From: Paenibacillus ginsengarvi | GTDB taxonomy: Bacteria; Bacillota; Bacilli; Paenibacillales; NBRC-103111 | Direction of reading: 5' to 3' | NCBI RefSeq assembly: GCF_003626695.1 | Contig: NZ_RBAH01000009.1 | Location: 208,075-272,074 of the forward strand | Length of the DNA: 64,000 bases | Part shown: positions 15,097-24,694 of the stretch, one piece after another | How the letters are laid out: every line of letters begins with the position of its first letter | Position numbering within the stretch: the first letter of the stretch is position 1 | Translations under genes and position numbers: made by a program | Notes under the pieces: model-generated | Databases searched by the model: none | What the model was told of the DNA's origin: nothing | What the model saw: the letters and a program-made list of their open reading frames with translations, nothing else

Positions 15097-18048
15097 TTAA
15101 ATCGACAGCAGCTCCCGGATATCCTGCTCCGTCAGCGACGACAGCGCTTCGTGACCCGGCTCGATCATTTCGTCGATCAAGTTTTGTTTCTTCTGCTGAA
15201 GCTCGAACATTTTCTCCTCGACGGTCCCTTGCGATAACAGACGAATGAGGTGCACGACCTTCTTCTGCCCGATCCGGTGCGCTCGGTCCGCCGCTTGCTG
15301 CTCGACAGCCGGATTCCACCACAGATCGTACAGGATGACCGTATCGGCGCCGGTCAAGTTCAGCCCGGTACCGCCGGCCTTTAGCGAGATGAGAAACATT
15401 TCTTTCTCGCCTTCATTAAACCGGCTGCACAGCTGCACGCGTTCGGCGGCCGGAGTTTGACCGTCCAGGTAGAAGAACGGGATGCCGGCGGCGCCGAATT
15501 CCCGCGCGATCAGCGACAGCATCTCGGTAAATTGGGAGAAGATCAAGGCCCGCCTGCCCGAACTCCGGCATTCTTCCACGATGTCCAAAAGCTGCTCGAA
15601 TTTGCCTGAGCTTCCCGTGTACCCTTCGACGAACAGGGCTGGATGGCAGCAAAGCTGGCGCAGGCGGGTGAGGCCGGCCAATATTTGGATCCGGTTGCGG
15701 TAAAAGCTTTCCTCGTTCAGATGTTTGACCGTCTCGTGACGCAGCTTGGCCAAATAGGCGAGGTACAGCTTTTTCTGCTCCGTCAGCAGCTCCGACGTTT
15801 GCAGCGTCTCGATCTTGTCCGGCAGTTCCTTCAGCACATCGCCCTTGACCCGGCGCAGCATAAACGGGCGTATCCGCTTCGCGATCGTTTCCCGCGGCAT
15901 TTCGCCGAACGCCTTCCGTGCGGGAAATAATCCCGGGAAGACGGCCTCGAAGATCGACCATAACTCTTCCAGCGAGTTTTCGATAGGCGTTCCAGTGAGA
16001 GCGAAGCGATAGTCGGCGCGAAGCCGCTTGACTGCCTGAGCCGTCTGTGTCGTATAGTTTTTGAACGCCTGGGCCTCATCAAGAAGCAGTGTGTGGTACT
16101 CCTGACCGGCATAGGAAGCAATATCCTTGCGCAGCAGCGGATAAGAAGTAATGATAACGTCCGCCTGGCCCGCATCGCGGATCAATTTTTCCCGTTCCGG
16201 CTTGGTGCCGTCCGCGATGACGGCGCGAACACCTGGCGCGAATTTGTGCAATTCGTTTTGCCAGTTGTACACAAGGGAAGCGGGAGCGACGATCAGCGCG
16301 GGTTGTCTACGGCTTCGAATGTCCGGCAGCATGGAGACGAGAAAGGCGATGCTCTGCACCGTTTTGCCAAGCCCCATGTCGTCGGCCAAGATGCCGCCGA
16401 ACCGGTAATGGGCGACCGTTCTCATCCACCCGTATCCATACTTCTGGTAGTCGCGAAGAATACCAGACAAATGGTCCGGCAGCTCATACTCGAGAGGGTC
16501 GGGATTGCGCAGACTGTCGAGAAGCTGGCGAAGCGGTTTGCCCAGCTTGACGACGCTGCCCGGCTGCCCGGCATCGATCAGGCGCAAACCGCGAACGGCC
16601 GGCAAACGAACGGACGCTCCCGCGACATCCGCCGAACGGACGCCGACTTCGTTCATAAAACGGACCAGCTCCTGGAACGACTCGCCTTCCATCGGGAGCA
16701 GAGCGCCGCTTGGCATCCGGTAATACCTTCGTCTCTCCTCCAGCGCTTTCAGCACGCCGCGAATATCCGCCTCGCGTATGCCGTCGATTGCAAATCCGAT
16801 ATGCAGCCATTCCGTCCGCTCGTCTACGTTCACCGTTATTTTCGGTTCGGGGTTTACCGGAATGATTCTTTCCTTTACGGCGGATGTGGCGTATACGTTC
16901 AGCAGCTTCTCCAGCTCGGGAACCGCGTGGTACAAAAAATCGTATTCGGCTTCTTCGCCGCTGTATATATAGCCGCCCTCCGTCTTCGCATTATCGGGCT
17001 GCTCCATCAGCTCCAGGATGCGGCTCTCCCGCTCTCTGTCGCGCATCAGAATGCGCTCCTCGCCTCGCGAGTGGACGTTTTCCGCAAGCGGATCAAAGAC
17101 GATATCGCCATATTGAAATTCGAGCCCGGCCAGCAGCTTGTCTCTGACGCGGTCCAAATACAGCTTGGCGCGCAGCGGCGCTTGCATGATCCGGTCGGCA
17201 ACGGCCGGAGCGATCGCGACATGGCCCAGCTTCAGGAGACCCGGAATAACGGTTTCCATAAACGGCTCCATTTGCTCGCGGGCGATGCGGATGGAGCTCT
17301 GGCCCGACGATTCGACCATATGCAGCAGATGGACCAGACGGCCGCAATGCTCGTCAGGCAGCATGTACAGTTTTCCTTCGGCAGCTACAAGCCCGTATGG
17401 CTCCATAATCTCAAGCTGGTCGTAGCCTGCCAGTTCCAGCCGGTATCCGTCCGAATCGTCGCGGTTGAACTCGAAGCGGAGCGGTAGGGGTTCTGCGGAG
17501 TAGCTGATGCCGCTGTAAGTTCCACTTTGCAGCTCGATCGTCACTTGGGCGGCGGCTGAGGCAAGCCGGGAGAACGACTCCCAGTGTACCGGCGGAATCG
17601 GCAGCATTCGCTCGTAGTGCCGGCTGCGCGAATGGCCCTGGAGCGTATAAGGGCTGGATGCTTCGGCGTACAGGCTCTCGTCGCGAACCATTCGGGCGAG
17701 CAGACGCAGCAAGGCGTCATCCTCCGGCCGAAACGTATGTTCAGCCGGGTCGTATGCGAAATGTCTGGTGAGCGGGTAAGGCTTGCCGCGCTCGATGCTG
17801 TCCAGCAGTTCCCGCAGCTTCGGTACGCCGTACAGCCGTTTCGGGCCTAGCTTCAGCTCCGCCGCGAACATTGTTTTGCGAAATCCGTATGGATAAGGGG
17901 TTATTGTAAATTCGACATCAAGCAATTTGCGATGCTCGAACAGCGGTCGAGTGCCGCTGGGCAGACTCGGCTTGCCTTCGAACAGCTTCAGCACGCTTTC
18001 GGTCAGTCTCAGTTCGCCGCCGGACCTGGCGGCAGGAGGGTAGCTCAT
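15097..18048 (-). CDS. SNF2-family DEAD/DEAH helicase
   Basis: 983-residue cytoplasmic ATPase. Residues about 1-480 are the SNF2-associated N-terminal region of bacterial members. The helicase core follows: Walker A in ADDMGLGKTVQS near 558, DEAQ box in LLLDEAQAFKN near 658, motif III ALTGTPIENSLEELWSIF, and in the C-terminal lobe LIFSQFTEML near 838, SLKAGGTGLNLTGAD, and DRAHRIGQ. This is the full motif set, so it is likely active as a dsDNA translocase in chromosome or nucleoprotein remodelling. ATG 18048 has AAAGGA upstream; the extension to 18159 is not supported. It stands alone, without the methyltransferase or phospholipase genes of defence-linked SNF2 systems. Confidence 0.93.
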   Translation of the reverse strand: MSYPPAARSGGELRLTESVLKLFEGKPSLPSGTRPLFEHRKLLDVEFTITPYPYGFRKTMFAAELKLGPKRLYGVPKLRELLDSIERGKPYPLTRHFAYDPAEHTFRPEDDALLRLLARMVRDESLYAEASSPYTLQGHSRSRHYERMLPIPPVHWESFSRLASAAAQVTIELQSGTYSGISYSAEPLPLRFEFNRDDSDGYRLELAGYDQLEIMEPYGLVAAEGKLYMLPDEHCGRLVHLLHMVESSGQSSIRIAREQMEPFMETVIPGLLKLGHVAIAPAVADRIMQAPLRAKLYLDRVRDKLLAGLEFQYGDIVFDPLAENVHSRGEERILMRDRERESRILELMEQPDNAKTEGGYIYSGEEAEYDFLYHAVPELEKLLNVYATSAVKERIIPVNPEPKITVNVDERTEWLHIGFAIDGIREADIRGVLKALEERRRYYRMPSGALLPMEGESFQELVRFMNEVGVRSADVAGASVRLPAVRGLRLIDAGQPGSVVKLGKPLRQLLDSLRNPDPLEYELPDHLSGILRDYQKYGYGWMRTVAHYRFGGILADDMGLGKTVQSIAFLVSMLPDIRSRRQPALIVAPASLVYNWQNELHKFAPGVRAVIADGTKPEREKLIRDAGQADVIITSYPLLRKDIASYAGQEYHTLLLDEAQAFKNYTTQTAQAVKRLRADYRFALTGTPIENSLEELWSIFEAVFPGLFPARKAFGEMPRETIAKRIRPFMLRRVKGDVLKELPDKIETLQTSELLTEQKKLYLAYLAKLRHETVKHLNEESFYRNRIQILAGLTRLRQLCCHPALFVEGYTGSSGKFEQLLDIVEECRSSGRRALIFSQFTEMLSLIAREFGAAGIPFFYLDGQTPAAERVQLCSRFNEGEKEMFLISLKAGGTGLNLTGADTVILYDLWWNPAVEQQAADRAHRIGQKKVVHLIRLLSQGTVEEKMFELQQKKQNLIDEMIEPGHEALSSLTEQDIRELLSI

Positions 18049-18229
18049 AAACAGATCCTTTCTGGTACGGCCTAAGAAGCGACATACCCCTATGATAACA
18101 AACATTGGCGGTTCCGTGGAAGTGGAGAAACGAAAGTATGTTCGTGTTCCAGCTCGCAAACGAATATAGTTGTAGACAGCCTGTCAATCTGCTAAGTTAA
18201 AGGTAATATATGGAACAGGGGTGGATAGA

Positions 18230-19540
18230 ATGAAACGCGTCGCATCTGTAAGCGTGTTGCTGGCAGCGGCCATATCGCTGGCAGGCTGTTCGTGGCCGGC
18301 CGGCAAGGAAACCGGCGGCAAGCCTGCGGCTACGGAGCAGAAGGAGCTTACGATTCTTATGCAGGACGGGACTTCCGCAACTGTCAAAAACCGGATCGCG
18401 GAGCTCGAGAAACAGGCGAAGCTGTACGAGCAAGCGGTTCCCGGGGTGAAGGTCACGATCGAGAAGCTGGCGGCCCCCAAAGGGTTCGCACCGGCGGTCC
18501 AGGAGCGGCTGAAAAGCGACAAGTCCGCCGATCTCCTGTTTGGAGGCTTCGATCCGCTGTTGATCGAGCAGGGGGCGCTGGCCGACCTGCTGCCGATGTT
18601 CAAGGCCGATAAGTTAACAACCGACGATCTGTACGAGTCGCTCACCGCCATGGCTACCGTCAAAGGAAAGCTGATCGGCATCCCGATGGCGCCGGAGCCT
18701 TTGGCCGTTTATTTCAACAAAGATTGGTTCGATAAAGCCGGCGTTCCGCAGCCGAAGGGCGACTGGACGTGGGAGCAGTTTTTCAACGCGGCGATCAAGC
18801 TTAAGGCCGGCAATACGGTAACCGGAAAAGAGACGTACGGCAGCGCCATCCCGTTCGACCTGCAATTGTTCGAATCGCTCGCGCAGAGCAGCGGACAAAG
18901 CATCGTCTCCCCGGAGGGGAACCGGTTGAGCGGTTATCTGAACAGCAAGCCGGTAACCGATGCGGTGGGGCTGCTGCTCTATCATATGAATTCGAGCAAA
19001 GCGAGCAAGGTCGTTTCCTCCGGCGGCGCCCAGATCTACAACGAGCTTAGCAATCAAAATGTCGGCATGGCGATCGGCCAGCCGGTCAACTATTCATTGC
19101 TCGGCGCGAACCCGGGCCTGATGAGCAAGATCGGAGTCGCTCCTTTGCCGCATATGGAGAAAGGAACGCGCGCCAACGCCCTGTATTTCAGCACGATGTC
19201 CATCTTGTCCGGCTCGAAGCAAAAGGAGGCGGCATGGAAGTTTGTGAAGGACGTTATATTGAATAGTGACAGCGCTTTCCAAAAAGACTGGGGCCAGCAG
19301 GAACTGCTGACGTCGAAAGCCGCCGCCCAAAAAACGGGGCAGCAGCGCGATCCGGCTTTAAGCGTATTCATCGGCGAATTAAGCGCGGGAATCAAGCCGG
19401 CTGTCTACAAAAATGCGGCGCTTGCTTCCGTCTCCATCTCGGAGAAACGGCTCGTAGCCTCGCAATCGGTTGCCGAGGCGCTGGCGGCGCTGACGGAAAT
19501 GGCCGATCAAATCGATCAGCAGCTGATGGACAAAAAATAA
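18230..19540 (+). CDS. ABC solute-binding lipoprotein, sugar type
   Basis: 436 residues. N-terminal lipoprotein signal with lipobox LAGC (Cys about 20). The mature part has the family-1 extracellular solute-binding fold: KELTILMQDGTSAT start, SADLLFGGFDPLLIEQGALADLLP, LIGIPMAPEPLAVYFNKDWFDKAGVPQPKGDWTWEQFFNAAIKL, and AAWKFVKDVI near the end. Predicted to bind an oligosaccharide at the outer membrane face. It differs clearly from the four related binding proteins elsewhere in the window. No permease or ATPase gene is adjacent. AGGGGTGG lies before ATG 18230. The candidate glycosidase at 19634 follows after 93 bases and may be co-transcribed. Confidence 0.88.
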   Translation: MKRVASVSVLLAAAISLAGCSWPAGKETGGKPAATEQKELTILMQDGTSATVKNRIAELEKQAKLYEQAVPGVKVTIEKLAAPKGFAPAVQERLKSDKSADLLFGGFDPLLIEQGALADLLPMFKADKLTTDDLYESLTAMATVKGKLIGIPMAPEPLAVYFNKDWFDKAGVPQPKGDWTWEQFFNAAIKLKAGNTVTGKETYGSAIPFDLQLFESLAQSSGQSIVSPEGNRLSGYLNSKPVTDAVGLLLYHMNSSKASKVVSSGGAQIYNELSNQNVGMAIGQPVNYSLLGANPGLMSKIGVAPLPHMEKGTRANALYFSTMSILSGSKQKEAAWKFVKDVILNSDSAFQKDWGQQELLTSKAAAQKTGQQRDPALSVFIGELSAGIKPAVYKNAALASVSISEKRLVASQSVAEALAALTEMADQIDQQLMDKK

Positions 19541-19633
19541 ATACCCATTCGACCCAATATTATGTATTATATAGAATGTAGGAAGGCGATGATAAAGAGT
19601 CCTATAAAAGGCTCGGAAACGGGAGGACCAACG

Positions 19634-22282
19634 ATGCTGGAATTGTATCAGGATCATAAAGGGAAAACGGCGCTTGCTTTTCCGCATTTCCCGACGCGTT
19701 TGCAGGCAGTAGTAGGGCGGAATTGGGGGCTTGTTCCGGCGGAGCGTATCGCAGCCGTGCTGCAAACTTCGGCGGCGACCGTAAGGGAGCTTGCGCAGGA
19801 GATGGGCTTCCCCACAGAAACGGACGCAGATCCGCTCTGGATGACGAGAGGCTATATTACGATCATCCGCGCCAACTGGCATCTGCTCCCGTACGGGCAG
19901 CTGCTTGAGCTGCTGGGTTGGACCGAGGAGCAGCTCGCCTTTGCGCTGAAGGAGGACGATTTTCTATGGATCAAGCTCGGCGCGCTCAAACCGCAAACCG
20001 AAGAAGTACACTATCGTCCGCTTACCGCTTCGGAGAAAGAATTGACGCGCCGGCTCCGGGAGCAGCTGAACGCTCATTTTCCGGAGGGTGATCAAACCGG
20101 CGGGCCATACGAGGAGCCGTTTGCTTTTCTCGGCAAGTTCGGGCAAGGCGAGAGCGGCTCCCTTCCGCAAGCAGCTAATGTTCGGCAAGCGCAAACGGAC
20201 GAGGTGACGCTAGGTCCGCGATATCGCGTGGCCCGCCCGGAGGAGTATCGGCATGCCAAGTCGTTTGTCGAACGATTTGCGAAACGTTTGGAGCGTAAGT
20301 GGGGCATTTCGCCTGCGACGCAGGAGGATGCGGCGGCAAGCGGCGATGACACGGAAATCAGTCTGCACATCGTACCCGACTCGAGCTTGCTCGGGGAAAG
20401 CCATCGCATCGAGGTGACGCCTCACCGCATCCGCATCGAGTCGGTCGACGAGCCGGGACTGCTGCGAGGCTTGCAATGGCTGGAGCGGCAGATGGACGAG
20501 CGGGGCGGTCCGTTTGTGCGGCTGGGTCGGACAGAACGCCTTACGAAGATCGATCTGCGGTACATCTATTCTTTTTTCGCCGTTTACGGCGATCCGCTGA
20601 TCGACCCGGAGCTCGACCCGTACCCGGACGATCTGCTCGAGAGGTTGTCGGACATCGGCGTGAACGGAATATGGCTGCAAAGCGTGCTGTACAATCTCAT
20701 TCCGTGGGAAGAAGCTCCCGAGCTGTCGGACGGCTGGGAGAAGCGGCTGGAAGGACTGCGCAAGCTGACGGAGCGCGCGGCGGATTACGGGATCGGCGTT
20801 TACTTGTACTACAATGAACCGCGGGCGATGCCTTTGCCGTTCTACGATACGAGGCCGGACTGGAAAGGCCATACGCATATGGGCCTAATGGCGTCGCGCT
20901 GCACTTCGCGGCCGGAAGTGCAGCAGTATCTCTGGGAGAGCACGGCGCGGTTGTTCCGTGAGGTGCCCGGACTCGCCGGGTTGTTCACGATTACGATGTC
21001 GGAAAATTTGACGAACTGCTACTCCCATGCGCCCGGCGGCAAGACGGAATGCCCGCGCTGCAGCCAGCGGCCGAGGGCGGAGGTGATTGCGGAGGTGAAC
21101 CGCTGCATCGCCGAAGGCGCCTTCAGCGCGAAGCCGGATGCCCGCATCGTTTGCTGGACGTGGGGCTGGACCTGGTCCGAAGAAGAAGTGGCCCATGCGA
21201 TATCGCTACTGCCGGACGGCGTTCGTCTCATGAGCAACAGCGAGGACCGGATGCCGACGAATGTGGCGGGCGTGCCCGGCTCCGTATCCGACTATTCGAT
21301 CTCGATCGTCGGACCCGGCGAGCGGGCGCGTCATAACTGGAGTGCAGCGGCCGCTAGAGGTTTGGCGACGGCAGCCAAAGTGCAGCTGAACAACACGTGG
21401 GAATGCTCGGCGGTCCCGTTCCTGCCGGTCTTTGACCTGGTCGAGGAGCATTTGTCGAATCTGGAGCAATCTGGCATTAGCGGTTTGATGCTGAGCTGGA
21501 CGCTCGGCGGTTATCCGTCGCTAAGTCTGGAGCTGGCTTCCGAATATTACTGGGATACGACTTCGGAAACCGCTGACGGGCAGCAGACTGCTCTGGAAAG
21601 GGGAAAGGCGCCCCGGCTTCGGGCCAAATTCGGTGAACATGCGGGAGGCGCGATTGCGGAGGCGACCAGCTTGTTCAGCCAGGCGTTCCGGGAATTTCCG
21701 TTTCAGATCGGCGTTGCCTATACGGCGCCGCAAAATTTCGGGCCGTCCAACCTGCTCTATTTGGAGCCAACCGGCTACCAGGCCACGATGATCGGGTTTC
21801 CGTACGACGATTTGAAGCGGTGGCGTTCGATCTACCCGGAGAATAAGTTCGCCGCCCAGTTCAGGAAGCTATCGCTCGGCTGGAAGAAAGGTATTGTCAA
21901 GCTCGGCAAGGCGCGCCGCCATGTGCCAGCCGGAGCGGAGCGGGCGTTTGAGGACCTCATGAACGCGGCAGAAGGCGCGTATTACCATTTTCGCAGCACG
22001 TATTTGCAGATCGCTTTCGTGCGTTGCCGCGACCGGATGCTGAAGGCGAAAAGCGCCGCCGTACGCGACAAGGAACGCCGGAGCTTGCTGGCGATAGTGG
22101 AAGAGGAGCTGGCAATCGCCAAATCGCTATTCGCGCTTATTCGACGCGATTCGCGCATTGGCTTCGAGGCGAGCAATCATTACTTTTATACGGCGCAGCA
22201 ATTGCAGGAAAAGGTATGGAACTGCCTGTACGTTCGCGATCAGTTGCAAGCGGAAACGGCCGAGCCTATGGCCGCCAGGTAG
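19634..22282 (+). CDS. Large candidate glycoside hydrolase (GH20-like barrel), cytoplasmic
   Basis: 882 residues with no signal peptide. Residues about 1-130 contain a helix-rich segment (AERIAAVLQTSAATVRELAQEMGF) that resembles a helix-turn-helix. Residues about 230-300 (ISLHIVPDS...HRIEVTPHRIRIESVDEPGLLRGLQWLERQM) look like the small alpha/beta domain in front of GH20 barrels. A barrel-like region follows (KIDLRYIYSFFAVYGDPL, LSDIGVNGIWLQSVLYN, YGIGVYLYYNEPRAMP, GLFTITMSENLTNCYSH, RIVCWTWGWTWSEEE). Glu in MSEN is a possible acid. The last 200 residues are helical. GGAGG lies before ATG 19634. Glycosidase assignment is by fold pattern and context; the substrate is unknown. Confidence 0.6.
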   Translation: MLELYQDHKGKTALAFPHFPTRLQAVVGRNWGLVPAERIAAVLQTSAATVRELAQEMGFPTETDADPLWMTRGYITIIRANWHLLPYGQLLELLGWTEEQLAFALKEDDFLWIKLGALKPQTEEVHYRPLTASEKELTRRLREQLNAHFPEGDQTGGPYEEPFAFLGKFGQGESGSLPQAANVRQAQTDEVTLGPRYRVARPEEYRHAKSFVERFAKRLERKWGISPATQEDAAASGDDTEISLHIVPDSSLLGESHRIEVTPHRIRIESVDEPGLLRGLQWLERQMDERGGPFVRLGRTERLTKIDLRYIYSFFAVYGDPLIDPELDPYPDDLLERLSDIGVNGIWLQSVLYNLIPWEEAPELSDGWEKRLEGLRKLTERAADYGIGVYLYYNEPRAMPLPFYDTRPDWKGHTHMGLMASRCTSRPEVQQYLWESTARLFREVPGLAGLFTITMSENLTNCYSHAPGGKTECPRCSQRPRAEVIAEVNRCIAEGAFSAKPDARIVCWTWGWTWSEEEVAHAISLLPDGVRLMSNSEDRMPTNVAGVPGSVSDYSISIVGPGERARHNWSAAAARGLATAAKVQLNNTWECSAVPFLPVFDLVEEHLSNLEQSGISGLMLSWTLGGYPSLSLELASEYYWDTTSETADGQQTALERGKAPRLRAKFGEHAGGAIAEATSLFSQAFREFPFQIGVAYTAPQNFGPSNLLYLEPTGYQATMIGFPYDDLKRWRSIYPENKFAAQFRKLSLGWKKGIVKLGKARRHVPAGAERAFEDLMNAAEGAYYHFRSTYLQIAFVRCRDRMLKAKSAAVRDKERRSLLAIVEEELAIAKSLFALIRRDSRIGFEASNHYFYTAQQLQEKVWNCLYVRDQLQAETAEPMAAR

Positions 22283-22306
22283 ATTTGAGGACACGTTTTT
22301 GGCTTA

Positions 22307-22335
22307 GCCCCGTCATCATGACGGGGTTTTGCTTT
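22307..22335 (+). terminator. Intrinsic terminator
   Basis: CCCCGTCA/TGACGGGG with a three-base loop and TTTTGCTTTT. Confidence 0.9.
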
Positions 22336-22438
22336 TGCTAACGAATGGAACGATCCCGATTGGCAATTAGGACGAAAGCCCCTTATGGCCAATTGTAACC
22401 TTATGGTAAAATCCACTAGCGGATAGGAGGAGAAACAT

Positions 22439-23362
22439 ATGAAAAAACGTAACAAATGGCTGCAAACGGGGGCGGTTGCCGTTCTAGCCGCAAGCCTGCT
22501 CGTGCTGGCCGCATGCGGCCAGAAACCGGAAGGCAGCGGCGCTGCGCCTGTATCGTCGCCTGTCGGCACGGAAACGGCCGTCAAGGCACCGGAGACGGCC
22601 AAGCCGGCCGATCAGCCGAAGAAGGCGAACGCCTCGGATGTCATCCAGAAGACGATGGAAGCGGCGTCCAAGCTGGATAGCTTCACGACGAATATGAATA
22701 TGAAGCAAACGATGGAGCAAGCGGGGAACAAAACGGATATGCAGTCCGTCATCGCAATGGATGTTGTGATGAAGCCGCAGATGTCGTTCAAGCAAACGAT
22801 GTCGATGAATATGCTTGGGCAGGATATCAAGATGGAGTCGTACATGACGAAGGACGGCTTTTTCATGAAGGAGCCGACGACGGGGCAATGGATGAAGCTG
22901 CCGAAGGAGCAGTCGGATCTGATGCTGAGCGCGGTGTCCAGCGACCAGCTCGACCCGTCCAAGCAATTGGAGAAGCTGAAGCCATTCCTCAACGATTTCG
23001 TTCTGACCGAAAGCGGCGACGATTACACGGTAAAGCTGACGGCCGGCGGCGACAAGTTCAATGAGTTTATCAAAAACGAAATGAAAAGCTATATGAACAG
23101 CAATCCGAATATGGAAAAATTGCTTGAACAAAATATGTCCGCGATCAAAATCACGAGCGTCGACTACACTTTCACGGTCGACAAGAAAACGCAGTACCCG
23201 AAAAGCATGAAAGTTAACATGGATCTCGAGATGGACATCCAAGGACAAAAAATGCGACTCGTGCAAAATATAGACGGCACGTACAGCAACCATAACGGCA
23301 TTAAGGAAATCGCGCTGCCGAAAGAAGCGCTCGAAGCGAAAGCGGTCGGAGCTGCGAATTAA
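22439..23362 (+). CDS. Lipoprotein, DUF6612/LolA-like fold
   Basis: 307 residues. Lipobox LAAC with Cys about 26, then a Pro/Ala/Thr-rich linker (residues 27-60). The mature domain (KANASDVIQKTMEAASKLDSFTTNMNMKQTMEQAG ... GFFMKEPTTGQWMKLP ... VDYTFTVDKKTQYPKSMKVNMDLEM) matches the Firmicutes DUF6612 group, whose half-barrel fold resembles LppX/LolA lipid-binding proteins. Predicted location is the outer face of the membrane. GGATAGGAGG precedes the ATG. A bidirectional terminator separates it from modA. The ligand is unknown. Confidence 0.85.
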   Translation: MKKRNKWLQTGAVAVLAASLLVLAACGQKPEGSGAAPVSSPVGTETAVKAPETAKPADQPKKANASDVIQKTMEAASKLDSFTTNMNMKQTMEQAGNKTDMQSVIAMDVVMKPQMSFKQTMSMNMLGQDIKMESYMTKDGFFMKEPTTGQWMKLPKEQSDLMLSAVSSDQLDPSKQLEKLKPFLNDFVLTESGDDYTVKLTAGGDKFNEFIKNEMKSYMNSNPNMEKLLEQNMSAIKITSVDYTFTVDKKTQYPKSMKVNMDLEMDIQGQKMRLVQNIDGTYSNHNGIKEIALPKEALEAKAVGAAN

Positions 23363-23394
23363 GCTCCGTCTTCGCTTGTTCCCCCTCTATGGAC

Positions 23395-23437
23395 AAAAAC
23401 CCCGATTGGCCGCGAATGGCCGCTCGGGGTTTTTTGG
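23395..23437. terminator. Bidirectional terminator
   Basis: AAAACCCCGA/TCGGGGTTTT outer stem enclosing GGCC..GGCC, with A-run and T-run flanks. Confidence 0.92.
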
Positions 23438-23442
23438 GATGC

Positions 23443-24246
23443 TTAGCGCTTCGGCTGGGAGAAGCCGTATTTGGCGAACACGTCGAGTGCTTCTTTTGAA
23501 TGAAGGTAGGTATAAAGCGCCTCGGCTTCCTTGGGATGTTTGGTAGCTTTGACGACACCGAATGGATACTCAATGGGACTATACGATTTGGCATCGACGG
23601 CGAAGGCGATCTTGACCTTCTTCGACGTTAACGCGTCGGTTCGGTACACGAATCCGGCATCGGCGTTTCCGGTTTCGACGTATTGCAGCACTTGCCTGAC
23701 GTCCTTGCCTTGCACCGTCTTCGTTTGCAGCGTATCCCACAGCTTGGCTGCGAGGAGCGATTCCTTGGCGTAGCTGCCGGCAGGCACGCTTTCGGGTATG
23801 CCGACGGCAACGCGCTTCACTTCCGCTTTCGTCAAGTCGTTCAGACCGGCTAGCGGAAGGTTTCCGTCCGCCGGGACGACGACGACCAGCTCGTTGCCGA
23901 GCACCGTGCGCTGTTTATTTGTGTCCACCAACTGCTTCTCCACAAGCGCATTCATATTTTTCGGTGCGGCGGACAAGAACAGATCGGCAGGGGCTCCTTG
24001 CTCGATTTGCTGCTGGAGCGACCCGGAGGCTCCATAGTTAAAATTCAGCTTGACTGCGGGCTGCTTTGCTCCGTATACCTTCTGGATTTCATTCAGCGCA
24101 TCCGTCAGACTGGCGGCGGCCGAGACGGTTAATTCGATCGTCTGCCGGGCCGATTCGGCGGCCTGATTTTTCGTACATCCCGTTGTCAGAATTAGTACCA
24201 GAACAACGAACATGCAGGTGAAGTTGCGATTAAAACGTACAGACAC
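23443..24246 (-). CDS. modA: Molybdate ABC transporter substrate-binding lipoprotein
   Basis: 267 residues from GTG 24246, chosen because AGAGGTGA lies about 6 bases upstream; ATG 24282 is the alternative. Lipobox LTTGC. ModA signatures are LTVSAAASLTDALNEI, FNYGASGSLQQQIEQGAPADLFLSAA, ELVVVVPADG, VAVGIPESVPAGSYAKE, and TGNADAGFVYRTDA. Binds molybdate or tungstate outside the membrane. The modB and modC genes that normally follow are missing: downstream is only a terminator. It may work with a permease elsewhere. A CcpA/LacI-like palindrome lies about 110 bases upstream. Confidence 0.9.
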   Translation of the reverse strand: MSVRFNRNFTCMFVVLVLILTTGCTKNQAAESARQTIELTVSAAASLTDALNEIQKVYGAKQPAVKLNFNYGASGSLQQQIEQGAPADLFLSAAPKNMNALVEKQLVDTNKQRTVLGNELVVVVPADGNLPLAGLNDLTKAEVKRVAVGIPESVPAGSYAKESLLAAKLWDTLQTKTVQGKDVRQVLQYVETGNADAGFVYRTDALTSKKVKIAFAVDAKSYSPIEYPFGVVKATKHPKEAEALYTYLHSKEALDVFAKYGFSQPKR

Positions 24247-24694
24247 CGGATTCACCTCTGAAGTTGCAGGATGGAAGGTCATTTTATTAAACTTTCTTAT
24301 CCATTATAGGATAGCCTGACCTTGGTAGAATAGAGAAGCTCGATTTATGGTCTATTTAAAGCGCTTTCCATTATCCGGGTAATCTGCCAAAATGATAGTA
24401 TCCAAACCCCTCACACCTTCGCTTAGCCAGCACATCCAGCTTCCGCTCCATATGCCCGCCGATGGGGAATGGACAAGCCCGCACCCAGACAAGCATAGTA
24501 ACGTACCACTACAACGTAAAGGAGGAGAGTAATAAGAACCCGACCGGTTACTTCTCCGCAGCGTCGTTCCGTTCGTTTACGTGGATACGGCGGCTCGGGA
24601 AGACCCTTACGGATGGAGCAGGGGAATCGAATAGAACAAAGTCAGCAAAGCGAAGAGAAACCATCTGACCAATCCACGGTAAGGGACTGATGGG
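24247..24694. promoter_or_regulatory. Divergent intergenic region with a cre/LacI-like palindrome
   Basis: Non-coding spacer between modA (-) and the giant lyase-like gene (+). At 24358-24367 it has the perfect palindrome AAAGCGCTTT (extended TTTAAAGCGCTTTCCA), close to the CcpA/LacI operator consensus. A strong AAAGGAGGAGAG at about 24519 has no start codon at proper distance. A weak reading frame from 24462 to 24668 is not supported. The long leader before 24695 may hold the promoter. Confidence 0.5.

Noticed and set aside
16093..17487. Long open frame (464 codons) on the plus strand inside the SNF2 helicase gene.
   Set aside because: It is antisense to a gene with the full SNF2 motif set. 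It has no recognisable domain and is typical of GC-rich third positions. The same applies to long antisense frames at 200-1030, 31307-32449, 38632-39987 and 49486-50397.
15097..18048. SNF2 helicase considered as part of a defence island.
   Set aside because: Flanked by ordinary genes; none of the usual partners (phospholipase D, methyltransferase, restriction genes) is adjacent.
24462..24668. Possible 68-codon gene before the giant lyase gene.
   Set aside because: No ribosome site before its start, low-complexity polar translation and no homology seen. The nearby AAAGGAGGAGAG lies inside the frame, not before a start.
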